From Spectribacter hydrogenoxidans (GTDB lineage: Bacteria > Pseudomonadota > Gammaproteobacteria > Nevskiales > Salinisphaeraceae), in NCBI RefSeq assembly GCF_031846275.1, contig NZ_JAVRIB010000001.1, positions 248,001-312,000 on the forward strand: DNA of 64,000 bases. Reading direction: 5' to 3'. The notes below the pieces were generated by a model. The model had not been told where the DNA came from, made no database searches, and worked only from the letters and a program-made list of their open reading frames with translations. A program made the position numbers and the translations under genes. Each line of letters begins with the position of its first letter. The stretch's first letter is position 1. Positions 25,437 through 34,331 of the stretch are shown here, piece by piece.

Positions 25437-26522
25437 ATGCAACTTCAGCGTCTGCGGGTGCGGGACTTCCGCTGCCTGCCGCAGGTCGGCATGACACCGG
25501 CGCCGGGGCTCAACGCCATCACCGGGGACAATGCCTCGGGCAAGACCTCTCTGCTTGAGGCGATTCATCTTCTCGGCCGCGGCCAGACCTTCACCGGCGT
25601 GACCGGGGATCGGCTGATCCGGGAGGGGGCATCGGCGTTCACGGTGGTCGGGGATTTGGTCGACAGCCGGGGCAATAACCATCGTATCGGTGTAGGACGG
25701 CAGTCAGCAGAGACGCGGTTCCGGCTTGATGGTCGTGATGCGCCGTCCCGTCTCGCTCTGGTCGAACAATTACCCATACAGATCATCGACCCGAATCTTC
25801 ATCGCCTGGTCGAGGCGGGTCCGGATCAGCGCCGTCGATACTTGGATTGGGGTGTGTTCCACGTGGAACATGGCTTCTTTGAGGCCTGGCGGCGCTATCG
25901 TCGGGCCCTTCGACAACGCAACGCGGCGCTGCGGCGTGGTGCCGACCTCGCGACCGTGGTCGCTTGGGACCGGGATCTGGTGGAGGCCGGCAACGCGGTC
26001 GATGCTTGTCGCCGGGGTTATGTCGACACGCTGATGCCGGTTCTGAAAGGTATCGTCACCGATATCCTCGGAGAGTTCGAGCTGACACTGTCGTACCACC
26101 CGGGATGGGCGGTGGGCGAGGATTTCAGCGACGCGTTGATCCGCGGTCTGGATGGCGACCAGCGGGCCGGATTCACGCATGCGGGCCCGCATCGCGCGGA
26201 TCTGCGCATCCGGGTGGGTCACAGCCGCGCCCGGGACTGGGTGTCCCGGGGGCAGCAGAAGGTGATCAGTGCCGCGATGTTGCTGGCCCAAGCCGTGCTC
26301 ATGATTGAACGCCGAGGCATCCAGCCGGTGCTGCTTATTGATGATATTGCTGCCGAACTGGGTGAACCGTATCGCCAGGCATTACTGGAACGTATTGTCG
26401 ATAGTGGGGTACAGGCGTTCGTGACCTTTCTCGACCCTGGCCTGATCCCGACCGGTGTGGCCTGCGGCGGGATGTTCCACGTGGAACATGGGGTGGTTCA
26501 TGCCCGTGGTGGGAGGGGGTAG
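25437..26522 (+). CDS. recF: DNA replication and repair protein RecF
   Basis: An SMC-like ATPase that loads RecA at gaps. 361 residues with Walker A GDNASGKTS (30-38), signature region VSRGQQKVISAAMLLAQA and Walker B PVLLIDDIAAELGE. Two segments, WGVFHVEHGFFEAW in the middle and GGMFHVEHGVVHARGG at the very end, are each encoded across a perfect 16-bp parS palindrome. FHVE-like residues are common at these positions in RecF, so the codons rather than the protein have been shaped. It is 20 bases after dnaN and 59 before gyrB. Confidence 0.97.
   Translation: MQLQRLRVRDFRCLPQVGMTPAPGLNAITGDNASGKTSLLEAIHLLGRGQTFTGVTGDRLIREGASAFTVVGDLVDSRGNNHRIGVGRQSAETRFRLDGRDAPSRLALVEQLPIQIIDPNLHRLVEAGPDQRRRYLDWGVFHVEHGFFEAWRRYRRALRQRNAALRRGADLATVVAWDRDLVEAGNAVDACRRGYVDTLMPVLKGIVTDILGEFELTLSYHPGWAVGEDFSDALIRGLDGDQRAGFTHAGPHRADLRIRVGHSRARDWVSRGQQKVISAAMLLAQAVLMIERRGIQPVLLIDDIAAELGEPYRQALLERIVDSGVQAFVTFLDPGLIPTGVACGGMFHVEHGVVHARGGRG
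25855..25870. promoter_or_regulatory. parS partition site 1
   Basis: TGTTCCACGTGGAACA, a perfect 16-bp palindrome, equals the gamma-proteobacterial (Pseudomonas-type) version of the parS sequence bound by ParB for origin segregation. It lies within recF, about 1.7 kb from the putative oriC. An identical copy lies 618 bp further on. Confidence 0.92.
26473..26488. promoter_or_regulatory. parS partition site 2
   Basis: The same perfect palindrome TGTTCCACGTGGAACA lies in the last 50 bases of recF, where it encodes MFHVEH of the C-terminal tail. Two parS sites 618 bp apart could seed one ParB spreading complex. parA and parB themselves are outside the window. Confidence 0.92.
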
Positions 26523-26581
26523 CGTGGTATCATTTACCGGTTAAACGCGCCTTGTCGCGCCTGAAAGCAACGGATGATTCC

Positions 26582-28999
26582 ATGGCCGATTCCAACGGTT
26601 ACGACTCAAGCAGCATCAAGGTCCTTAAGGGGCTGGAGGCGGTCCGCAAGCGCCCCGGGATGTACATCGGTGACACCGACGACGGCACCGGGCTGCACCA
26701 CATGGTGTTCGAGGTGGTGGACAACGCCATCGATGAAGCACTTGCCGGCCATTGCACCGAGGTCCAGGTCGCCATCCATGCCGATCAGAGCGTCACCGTT
26801 ACCGATGACGGCCGCGGTATTCCGGTGGATCAGCACGAAGAAGAGGGCATGTCGGCCGCCGAAGTGATCATGACCATGCTGCACGCCGGCGGCAAGTTCG
26901 ACGACAACTCCTACAAGGTCTCCGGTGGTCTGCACGGGGTCGGCGTGTCGGTGGTCAATGCACTGTCCGATCATCTGGCGCTGACCATCTACCGTGACGG
27001 CAATATCTACGAACAGCACTATCGCATGGGTGAGCCGGTCGGCCCGCTGACTGCCACCGGTACCACCGAACTGACAGGCACGAGGATCACGTTCCACCCC
27101 AGTTCGGAAATCTTCACCAATATCGAGTTCCATTTCGACATACTGGCCAAGCGCCTGCGAGAGCTGTCCTTCCTGAATTCCGGTGTCCGCATCCGGCTGA
27201 CGGAGGAAGCCCGCGAGCGGGATGTGGTGTTCGAATTCGAGGGCGGCATCCGGGCATTCGTCCAGGCGCTCAACGAGAACAAGACGCCCCTGCATACCGA
27301 GGTTTGCCATTTCACCCTGGAACGCGACAGCGTGGTGGTCGAGGTGGCCATGCAGTGGAACGACTCATACCAGGACAGCGTGTTCTGCTACACCAACAAC
27401 ATCCCGCAGCGGGATGGCGGCACCCATCTGGCGGGTTTCCGCGGCGCGCTGACCCGAACCATCAACGGCTATATCGAGACCGAGGGCCTGGCGAAAAAGG
27501 AGAAGGTCTCGCCTACCGGCGACGACGCCCGTGAGGGGCTGACGGCCGTGGTGTCGGTCAAGGTGCCGGACCCGAAATTTTCCTCTCAGACCAAGGACAA
27601 ACTGGTCTCGTCGGAGGTCAAGGGCATTGTCGAGTCGATCACCGCGGAAAAGCTCGGTGATTTCCTGATGGAAAACCCGCGGGATGCCCGGGTGATCGGC
27701 GCCAAGGTGGTGGATGCTGCCCGTGCCCGTGAAGCTGCCCGCAAGGCACGCGAGATGACGCGGCGCAAGGGTGCGCTGGATATCGCCGGTCTGCCCGGCA
27801 AGCTCGCGGACTGCCAGGAAAAGGATCCGGCCCGCTCGGAACTGTTCCTGGTGGAGGGCGACTCTGCCGGTGGCTCGGCCAAGCAGGGCCGTGATCGCCA
27901 TAACCAGGCGATTCTCCCGCTGAAAGGCAAGATCCTCAACGTGGAGAAGGCCCGGTTCGATAAGATGCTGTCATCCGTGGAAGTGGGCACGCTGATCACT
28001 GCCCTTGGCTGCGGCATCGGTCGCGATGAATTCGATCCGGCCAAGCTGCGTTACCACCGCATCATCATCATGACCGACGCGGATGTTGACGGCTCGCATA
28101 TCCGCACGCTCCTGCTCACCTTCTTCTACCGTCAGATGTTCGAGCTGGTCGAGGGTGGCCATATTTATATCGCGCAACCTCCTCTTTATAAAGTAAAAAC
28201 AGGAAAACAGGAGCACTACGTTAAGGACGACCGCGAGCTTGATGAATATCTGCTCCGCATCGCCCTGAACAAGGCCGAGTTGCGGGTGGCCGCCGACACG
28301 CCGCCGATCAGCGAACAGGCTCTCGGTGATCTGGCCCAGCGCTACACCGGCATGCTAGACGATATCCGCCGCCTGGCGCGTCGTTACGACCAGACCACGT
28401 TGCGGGAAATGACCTATCTGCCGGCGCTGACCACTGATGCCTTCGCGAACTCCGACGCTCTGGCCGACTGGGCCGGGCAGTTGCAGGAACGCCTGGACCG
28501 ACTGGCCGATCCTCGCCATCGTTACGAAGTGGTGTGTAATCCGGCCCGTGAGGGCCACCCGTTGAATCTCCAGGTCACCCGATACAGTCACGGCGTGCCG
28601 CATGAATTTGTCTGGCACGAGGATTTCTTCGCCGGCCGTGAATATCAGCGTATGGCTGCGCTCGGCGCGGAATTGCAGACTCTGATCGGCGAAGGCGCCG
28701 AAATCCGCCGCGGTGAACGGGCGCAGTCGGTGGAAACCTTTGAACAGGCCTATGAATGGTTGTTCGCAGAGGCCCGGCGCGGCCAGCACGTCCAGCGTTA
28801 CAAGGGGCTGGGCGAGATGAATCCGGAACAGCTATGGGAAACCACCATGGATCCGGATGGTCGCCGCCTGATGCAGGTCCGTATCGAGGATGCGGTGGCA
28901 GCCGACCAGATATTCACCACCCTGATGGGCGACCATGTAGAACCGCGACGCGCTTTCATCGAGAAAAACGCACTTCTGGTGTCCAATCTGGATGTTTAG
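26582..28999 (+). CDS. gyrB: DNA gyrase subunit B
   Basis: ATPase subunit of DNA gyrase. 805 residues: GHKL ATPase domain starting SNGYDSSSIKVLKGLEAVRKR with the ATP-lid GGKFDDNSYKVSGGLHGVG, transducer domain, TOPRIM with EGDSAGGSAKQGRDR and DADVDGSHIRTL, then the long gammaproteobacterial insert and C-terminal QRYKGLGEMN. Start ATG 26582 matches E. coli GyrB; an upstream TTG frame is not used. Codons over HIYIAQPPLYKVKTGK (about 28159-28210) are unusually AT-rich for this genome. A hairpin-like sequence follows the stop. Confidence 0.98.
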   Translation: MADSNGYDSSSIKVLKGLEAVRKRPGMYIGDTDDGTGLHHMVFEVVDNAIDEALAGHCTEVQVAIHADQSVTVTDDGRGIPVDQHEEEGMSAAEVIMTMLHAGGKFDDNSYKVSGGLHGVGVSVVNALSDHLALTIYRDGNIYEQHYRMGEPVGPLTATGTTELTGTRITFHPSSEIFTNIEFHFDILAKRLRELSFLNSGVRIRLTEEARERDVVFEFEGGIRAFVQALNENKTPLHTEVCHFTLERDSVVVEVAMQWNDSYQDSVFCYTNNIPQRDGGTHLAGFRGALTRTINGYIETEGLAKKEKVSPTGDDAREGLTAVVSVKVPDPKFSSQTKDKLVSSEVKGIVESITAEKLGDFLMENPRDARVIGAKVVDAARAREAARKAREMTRRKGALDIAGLPGKLADCQEKDPARSELFLVEGDSAGGSAKQGRDRHNQAILPLKGKILNVEKARFDKMLSSVEVGTLITALGCGIGRDEFDPAKLRYHRIIIMTDADVDGSHIRTLLLTFFYRQMFELVEGGHIYIAQPPLYKVKTGKQEHYVKDDRELDEYLLRIALNKAELRVAADTPPISEQALGDLAQRYTGMLDDIRRLARRYDQTTLREMTYLPALTTDAFANSDALADWAGQLQERLDRLADPRHRYEVVCNPAREGHPLNLQVTRYSHGVPHEFVWHEDFFAGREYQRMAALGAELQTLIGEGAEIRRGERAQSVETFEQAYEWLFAEARRGQHVQRYKGLGEMNPEQLWETTMDPDGRRLMQVRIEDAVAADQIFTTLMGDHVEPRRAFIEKNALLVSNLDV

Positions 29000-29027
29000 C
29001 CGTTCTGATCCACCACTAGATTATTTT

Positions 29028-29561
29028 CTAAATCAGAGCGTTAGCAGCTGCGGCCAGATCATCGTGGATGATGACGCCATCCAGCTCGGCGGCATGATCA
29101 CGCTCGGTGGCGGCGCCGTTGCCGGTTCGCACCAGAACCGGCCGGGCACCGGCAGCCCGGGCAGCGGCCAGGTCGCGCGGTGAATCCCCGATTGCCGGCA
29201 CATCGGTCAGGTCCACCTGCAGGCGCCGGCTGATCTCCCGGAACAACCCCGGGGCCGGTTTGCGGCACTCGCAATGGTCGGCATCGACGTGGGGGCAGAA
29301 GAAAATGCCGTCAATGCGTCCACCGAGTTCACCCACGAGTCGCTGCAGCTTCTCATGGATACCGAAGAGTTCGTCATAGCTGAACAGCCCGCGGCCAATG
29401 CCCGACTGGTTGCTGGCTACCACCACGCGGTAACCGCTCTGGGACAGCCGCGCAATCGCTTCAAGGCTGCCCGGCAGCGGCCGCCAGGCCTTGGGCGACC
29501 GGATGTGATCGGGGGAGTCCTCGTTGATCACCCCGTCCCGATCGAGCACCACCAGCTTCAC
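29028..29561 (-). CDS. gmhB: D-glycero-D-manno-heptose 1,7-bisphosphate 7-phosphatase
   Basis: Removes the C7 phosphate during ADP-heptose synthesis for LPS inner core. 177 residues of the HAD family: DRDGVIN (nucleophile Asp at 7, acid Asp at 9), VVASNQSGIGRG, the zinc-binding CPHVDADHCECRKPAPG, and AIGDSPRDLAAARAAG. GTG start at 29561 overlaps the glyS stop (GTGA), giving the common glyQ-glyS-gmhB operon. It converges on gyrB with 28 bases between stops. Confidence 0.93.
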   Translation of the reverse strand: MKLVVLDRDGVINEDSPDHIRSPKAWRPLPGSLEAIARLSQSGYRVVVASNQSGIGRGLFSYDELFGIHEKLQRLVGELGGRIDGIFFCPHVDADHCECRKPAPGLFREISRRLQVDLTDVPAIGDSPRDLAAARAAGARPVLVRTGNGAATERDHAAELDGVIIHDDLAAAANALI

Positions 29562-31636
29562 GCCGCAGCCTCCGTCGGGGTCAGCCGGGAAATGTCGGCC
29601 ACGCTGCGACAGAGCCCGTCCAGCGCGCCTAGCAGTGCCAGCCGGTTGTCGCGCACGGCAGCATCGTCGCTCATCACCAGCACCTCGTCGAAGAATCGAT
29701 CCACGGGTGTCTGCAACTCGGCCAGCCGCGCCAGCGCGCCGGCATAATCTCCGCTGCTCGCTCGCTCGGCGATATCGTCGCGCAGGGCATCCAGGGCGCC
29801 GGCGAGATCGTTCTCGGCCGGCTCGTCGATCAGTGCCGCATTGATTCTGCCGGCGGGTGTTTCGTTCTTGAGAATGTTTCGGATCCGCTTGTGGGCGCCG
29901 CACAGCGCCACGGCGGCGTCGGCGTGCACGAAACCCTGCACCGCCCGAATGCGCTGATCGAAATCCAGTGGCCGGCTCAACCCCAGCGCGGCCACCGAAT
30001 CGAAAACGGACGGGTCTACTGCCTGGTCGATATAATAGGCGCGCAGGCGCTCGCCATGGAAAACCAGCAGGTCGTTGGTCACTGCCTGCCGGTCGCAATC
30101 CACCGGCTGACGGGCAACCGCGTCGGTCAGCACCCCGGGGAGGTCAAGGTCCAGTTCTCCCTCGATGACCGTGCGCAGCACCCCGAGTGCTGCCCGACGC
30201 AGGCCGAACGGGTCCTTGACGCCGGACGGACGCTGCCCGGTGGCGAACACGCCGGCCAGACTGTCCAGCTTGTCGGCCAGGGCCAGCATCCGGCCGACTG
30301 GCGTGACGGCAATCGGGGCGCCCGCCTGGCGCGGGGCGTACTGTTCCGGCAGTGCCTCGGCCACCGCCGGGTCCTCGCCGGTGTGGCGGGCATAGTAGCC
30401 ACCCATGATGCCTTGCAGCTCCGGAAATTCACCGACCATGTCGGATAGCAGGTCTGCCTTGGCCAGGGCGCAGGCACGAGCAACGGCCGCGCTGGGCACA
30501 CCCAGTTGACTGGCCAGCCCGTCTGCAATGGCGCCGACCCGGGCGACCTTGTCGGCCATGCTGCCCAGTTCCCGCTGGAAGGTGACGCGGTCGAGACCGG
30601 CGGCGTAATGGTCCAGGCCCCGAGCCAGGTCCTGTTCCCAGAAGAAAAGCGCGTCGGCCAGGCGGGGGCGAATCACCCGCTCGTTGCCGGCCACCACCCG
30701 GGCGGGATCCACGCTGTCGATATTGGCCACCGTCACGAAGCCGGGCAATAGCGTGCCGTCGCCATCGGCAACCGGAAAGTAGCGTTGATGACTCTGCATC
30801 GTTGCCACCAGTACCTCGCGGGGCAACACAAGGTAACGATCATCGAACCGGCCGGCCACGGCACAAGGCCACTCGACCAGGGCGCAGACCTCGTCGAGCA
30901 ATGCCTCTTCGATGAGCGCTTTGCCGCCCAGTGTTCGGGCGGCGGCAATCACCTGCTCGTGCACTTGCGTGCGGCGTGCGTCCATGCCCACCAGCACCCG
31001 GCCCGGCGCGGCCAGTTTCGCCGCGTACTCATCGGCATGGTCCAGTGTGATGGTGTCGGGATGGTGGAAGCGATGGCCGCGTGTGGCGCGCCCGGCGTCG
31101 ATCCCGAACAGGCTGAGTGGCAACACCTCCGACCCGTGCAGGGCGACCAGCCAGTGCACCGGACGCACGAAACTGTCGTCCCGATCCGCCCAGCGCATGC
31201 GTTTGGGAATCGGCAGCCGCCGCAGGCTTTCTGCGACCACTTCGGGCAGCAGTTCGCCCAGTGTCTGCCCGGCCTGGGAGCCGGTGAAGGCCAGGCGCGG
31301 CCCCTTGTCGGTGTCGCGTTGTTCCAGTTCTTTGACGGCGACGCCGCAGGAGCGGGCAAAGCCTTCGGCGGCCCTGGTCGGCTCGCCCTGATCGTCGAAC
31401 GCCGCGGTGACCGCCGGACCAAGCCGGTCGATGGTCTGGTCGGGTGCGCGTCCGGCCACGCCGGCAATGGAAACTGCCAGCCGTCGTGGCGAGGCCAGGG
31501 GCGTCACGGGGCCATGGCCAAGGCCGGCCTCGTCGAGGCCGGCTTCGATGCCTCCGGCGAAGGCCGCGACCAGCCCGGCAAGCGCCGTGGGTGGCAGTTC
31601 CTCGGTGCCCAGTTCGACCAGCAGCGTTTCGTTCAT
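29558..31636 (-). CDS. glyS: Glycyl-tRNA synthetase beta subunit
   Basis: The tRNA-binding subunit of the tetrameric bacterial glycyl-tRNA synthetase. 692 residues, close to the 689 of E. coli; begins LLVELGTEELPPTAL, contains SPRRLAV, HRFHHPD and the HD-like and anticodon-binding C-terminal regions (FDEVLVMSDDAAVRDNRLALL). The ATG at 31636 overlaps the glyQ stop by 4 bases (ATGA), so alpha and beta chains are made in step. Confidence 0.97.
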   Translation of the reverse strand: MNETLLVELGTEELPPTALAGLVAAFAGGIEAGLDEAGLGHGPVTPLASPRRLAVSIAGVAGRAPDQTIDRLGPAVTAAFDDQGEPTRAAEGFARSCGVAVKELEQRDTDKGPRLAFTGSQAGQTLGELLPEVVAESLRRLPIPKRMRWADRDDSFVRPVHWLVALHGSEVLPLSLFGIDAGRATRGHRFHHPDTITLDHADEYAAKLAAPGRVLVGMDARRTQVHEQVIAAARTLGGKALIEEALLDEVCALVEWPCAVAGRFDDRYLVLPREVLVATMQSHQRYFPVADGDGTLLPGFVTVANIDSVDPARVVAGNERVIRPRLADALFFWEQDLARGLDHYAAGLDRVTFQRELGSMADKVARVGAIADGLASQLGVPSAAVARACALAKADLLSDMVGEFPELQGIMGGYYARHTGEDPAVAEALPEQYAPRQAGAPIAVTPVGRMLALADKLDSLAGVFATGQRPSGVKDPFGLRRAALGVLRTVIEGELDLDLPGVLTDAVARQPVDCDRQAVTNDLLVFHGERLRAYYIDQAVDPSVFDSVAALGLSRPLDFDQRIRAVQGFVHADAAVALCGAHKRIRNILKNETPAGRINAALIDEPAENDLAGALDALRDDIAERASSGDYAGALARLAELQTPVDRFFDEVLVMSDDAAVRDNRLALLGALDGLCRSVADISRLTPTEAAA

Positions 31637-32523
31637 GCCGCCACCGTGGACTGGCTCAGCATCGGGAAGCCGAGCGCCTCGCGGCTGTCGTAGTAGGCCT
31701 GGGCCACCTGCCGGGCCAGTGTGCGCACCCGCAGGATATAACCCTGCCGTTCCGTCACGGAGATCGCCCGCCGCGCATCCAGCAGGTTGAAGGTATGCGA
31801 GGTTTCCAGCATCCGCTCGTAGGCCGGCAGGGGCAGATTGGCCTCGATCAGGTCGCTGCATTCACGTTCCAGTTGGTCGAAGCGGGTGAACAGCGCCGCC
31901 GTATCGGCCTTCTCGAAGTTGTAGGTGGACTGTTCCACCTCGTTCTGGTGGTACACGTCGCCGTAGCTCACCCCGCCGGTGCGGCTCCAGACCAGGTCGT
32001 AGACGCTTTCCACCTCCTGCAGCACCATGGCGATGCGCTCGAGGCCGTAGGTGATCTCGCCCGACACCGGACGGCAGTCCAGCCCGCCCACCTGCTGGAA
32101 GTAGGTGAACTGGGTGATTTCCATGCCGTTGAGCCAGACCTCCCAGCCCAGACCCCAGGCACCGAGGGTGGGTGACTCCCAGTTGTCCTCGACGAACCGG
32201 ATATCCTGGGTCAGCGGGTCGATCCCGAGGACGCGCAAGGATTCCAGATATTGCTCCTGGATGTCGGCCGGCGATGGCTTGAGCATGACCTGGAACTGGT
32301 AGTAGTGCTGTAGCCGGTTGGGGTTGTCGCCGTAGCGACCGTCCGTGGGGCGACGCGAGGGCTGCACATAGGCGGCGGACCAGGGCTCCGGCCCGATCGA
32401 GCGCAGGAAGGTGGCCGGGTGGAAGGTGCCGGCGCCCACCGGCATGTCCAATGGTTGAACCACCACGCAGCCCCGGTCTGCCCAGAACTGCTGCAGGGTC
32501 AGGATCAGCTCCTGAAAATCCAT
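31633..32523 (-). CDS. glyQ: Glycyl-tRNA synthetase alpha subunit
   Basis: The catalytic class II subunit. 296 residues: FQELILTLQQFWADRGCVVVQPLDMPVGAGTFHP at the N-terminus, GPEPWSAAYVQPSRRPTDGRYGDNPNR, and GLERIAMVLQ, the class II motif 3-like element, are nearly invariant in the family. The start at 32523 fits the standard MDFQELI beginning; an upstream in-frame extension is not homologous. It is the first gene of the operon and is divergent from glnA. Confidence 0.97.
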   Translation of the reverse strand: MDFQELILTLQQFWADRGCVVVQPLDMPVGAGTFHPATFLRSIGPEPWSAAYVQPSRRPTDGRYGDNPNRLQHYYQFQVMLKPSPADIQEQYLESLRVLGIDPLTQDIRFVEDNWESPTLGAWGLGWEVWLNGMEITQFTYFQQVGGLDCRPVSGEITYGLERIAMVLQEVESVYDLVWSRTGGVSYGDVYHQNEVEQSTYNFEKADTAALFTRFDQLERECSDLIEANLPLPAYERMLETSHTFNLLDARRAISVTERQGYILRVRTLARQVAQAYYDSREALGFPMLSQSTVAA

Positions 32524-32604
32524 GGAAAAGCGCCTTTTTGCGTTGCATGCTCGCCAACGGCGCAGTATAGCGAACCGGGGCTGACGCCGGATAGGCAACT
32601 GCAC

Positions 32605-32619
32605 GCACTATTCTTGTGC
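32605..32619. promoter_or_regulatory. NtrC binding site upstream of glnA
   Basis: GCAC-N7-GTGC (GCACTATTCTTGTGC) has the dyad and spacing of an NtrC enhancer half-site pair. Its centre is about 100 bp upstream of the -24 element of the sigma-54 promoter, a normal enhancer distance. A much weaker second dyad may lie around 32635-32649. Confidence 0.72.
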
Positions 32620-32712
32620 ATAAGAATGGAATTTGAGCTAACTTGGTGCGATTGTTCATCGCTGGGGCCCGTTGATCGGGCGCAAGCACCTGAAAAATGG
32701 CGTTGTCAGCTG

Positions 32713-32728
32713 TGGCATGATAACTGCT
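32713..32728 (+). promoter_or_regulatory. Sigma-54 promoter of glnA
   Basis: TGGCATGATAACTGCT places GG and GC ten bases apart as required for RpoN (-24/-12), matching the consensus TGGCAC-N5-TTGCW at all but one core position. Transcription would start near 32740, giving a leader of about 65 bases before the glnA ATG. Confidence 0.78.
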
Positions 32729-32805
32729 TTGGAACGCTCCACCCGCGCCGGTCGCCAGGTCGGCGGCCGGGCGTTACGTAAATGAACCCTTTGAGAGGAG
32801 GCATC

Positions 32806-34215
32806 ATGTCGGCTAGCGACGTACTGAATTTGATCAAGGAAAAGAACGCGAAGTTCGTGGATCTTCGTTTCTGCGACACCCGCGGGAAGGAGCAGCACGT
32901 CACCCTGCCCGCCCACGCTGTGGATGAAGAAGCGCTGGAAGAGGGCAAGATGTTCGACGGGTCCTCCATCGACGGCTGGAAGGGGATCAACGAATCCGAC
33001 ATGGTGCTGATGCCCGACACCACCACGGCCATCCTCGACCCCTTCTTCGAGGAGCCGACCATCATCGTGCGCTGCGATGTGCTCGAGCCCAACACCATGC
33101 AGGGCTACGAGCGCGATCCGCGCACGGTGGCGCGCCGCGCCGAGGCCTACCTCGCCTCCACCGGGATCGCCGACACCGCCTTTTTCGGCCCCGAGAACGA
33201 GTTCTTCATCTTCGATTCCGTCAACTGGCACACCGAGATGCGTGGTGCCGGTTACAGCATCGATTCCGAGGAAGCATTCTGGAACTCCGAGCGCCTCTAT
33301 GAAGGCGGCAACATGGGCCATCGGCCCGGGGTGAAGGGGGGCTACTTCCCGGTGCCGCCGGTTGACAGCGGGCAGGACATCCGTTCGGCCATGTGTCTGG
33401 CGATGGAGGAGATGGGTCTGGTCACTGAGGTGCATCATCACGAGGTGGGCACCGCCGGTCAGGGCGAGATCGGCGCCCGCTTCAACACGCTGGTGAAGAA
33501 GGCCGACGAGATGCTGGTCTACAAGTACTGCGTGCAGAACGTGGCTGCCGCCTTCGGCAAGACCGCCACCTTCATGCCCAAGCCGCTGGTCGGCGATAAC
33601 GGGTCCGGCATGCATGTGCATCAGTCATTGTCCAAGGATGGCAAGAACATCTTCTCGGGCGACGAATACGGCGGCCTGTCCGATATCGCCCTGTACTACA
33701 TCGGCGGCATCATCAAGCATGCCAAGGCCATCAACGCCTTCGCCAATGCCTCGACCAACAGCTACAAGCGTCTGGTCAAGGGCTTCGAGGCGCCGGTCCT
33801 GCTGGCCTACTCCGCCCGCAACCGCTCGGCGTCGATTCGCATTCCCTGGGTGGCCTCGCCCAAGGCGCGCCGCATCGAGGTGCGTTTCCCGGATTCCACC
33901 GCCAACCCCTATCTGGCCTTCTCGGCCATGATGATGGCTGGCCTGGACGGCATCCAGAACAAGATCCACCCGGGCGAAGCCATGGACAAGGATCTCTACG
34001 ACCTGCCGCCGGAAGAGGAAAAGACGATTCCGACCGTGGCCCAGTCGCTCAAGGAAGCCCTGGAGGCGCTCGACGCTGACCGCGACTTCCTGAAGGCGGG
34101 CGACGTGTTCACCGACGATCTGATCGACGGTTACATCGAGCTCAAGACCGAGGAGGTGCTGCGTCTGCATATGACCACCCACCCGGTCGAATTCGACATG
34201 TATTACTCGCTCTAG
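32806..34215 (+). CDS. glnA: Glutamine synthetase type I
   Basis: Makes glutamine from glutamate, ammonia and ATP; a dodecamer. 469 residues, as in E. coli. Seen are FDGSSIDGWKGINESDM, the ATP/metal region FGPENEFF, NGSGMHVHQS, SYKRLVKGFEAP and the adenylylation-site segment KDLYDLPPEE. The ATG at 32806 is preceded by GAGAGGAGG; an upstream ATG at 32782 lacks one. Regulation is read from the sequence: NtrC site and sigma-54 promoter upstream, perfect terminator downstream, and ntrBC two genes on. Confidence 0.98.
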   Translation: MSASDVLNLIKEKNAKFVDLRFCDTRGKEQHVTLPAHAVDEEALEEGKMFDGSSIDGWKGINESDMVLMPDTTTAILDPFFEEPTIIVRCDVLEPNTMQGYERDPRTVARRAEAYLASTGIADTAFFGPENEFFIFDSVNWHTEMRGAGYSIDSEEAFWNSERLYEGGNMGHRPGVKGGYFPVPPVDSGQDIRSAMCLAMEEMGLVTEVHHHEVGTAGQGEIGARFNTLVKKADEMLVYKYCVQNVAAAFGKTATFMPKPLVGDNGSGMHVHQSLSKDGKNIFSGDEYGGLSDIALYYIGGIIKHAKAINAFANASTNSYKRLVKGFEAPVLLAYSARNRSASIRIPWVASPKARRIEVRFPDSTANPYLAFSAMMMAGLDGIQNKIHPGEAMDKDLYDLPPEEEKTIPTVAQSLKEALEALDADRDFLKAGDVFTDDLIDGYIELKTEEVLRLHMTTHPVEFDMYYSL

Positions 34216-34243
34216 TCGAAAGCGGTTCCCCAATCGCCGGATC

Positions 34244-34267
34244 AGGGCGCCTTCGGGCGCCCTTTTT
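34244..34267 (+). terminator. Intrinsic terminator of glnA
   Basis: AGGGCGCC-TTCG-GGCGCCCT forms an 8-bp perfect stem with a stable tetraloop, directly followed by TTTT. It lies 28 bases after the glnA stop, so the DUF4124 gene and ntrBC need read-through or their own promoter. Confidence 0.92.
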
Positions 34268-34331
34268 CGTGGGCGGCAACACGGCCCCCTGCCTGTGGTC
34301 GAATACCCGGAAGCTGCTACATTTCCGGATC

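Noticed and set aside
29000..29045. gyrB terminator
   Set aside because: CGTTCTGAT/ATCAGAGCG could pair but has a mismatch, a long loop and no T-tract, and the right arm lies in the gmhB coding end; too weak to list as a terminator.
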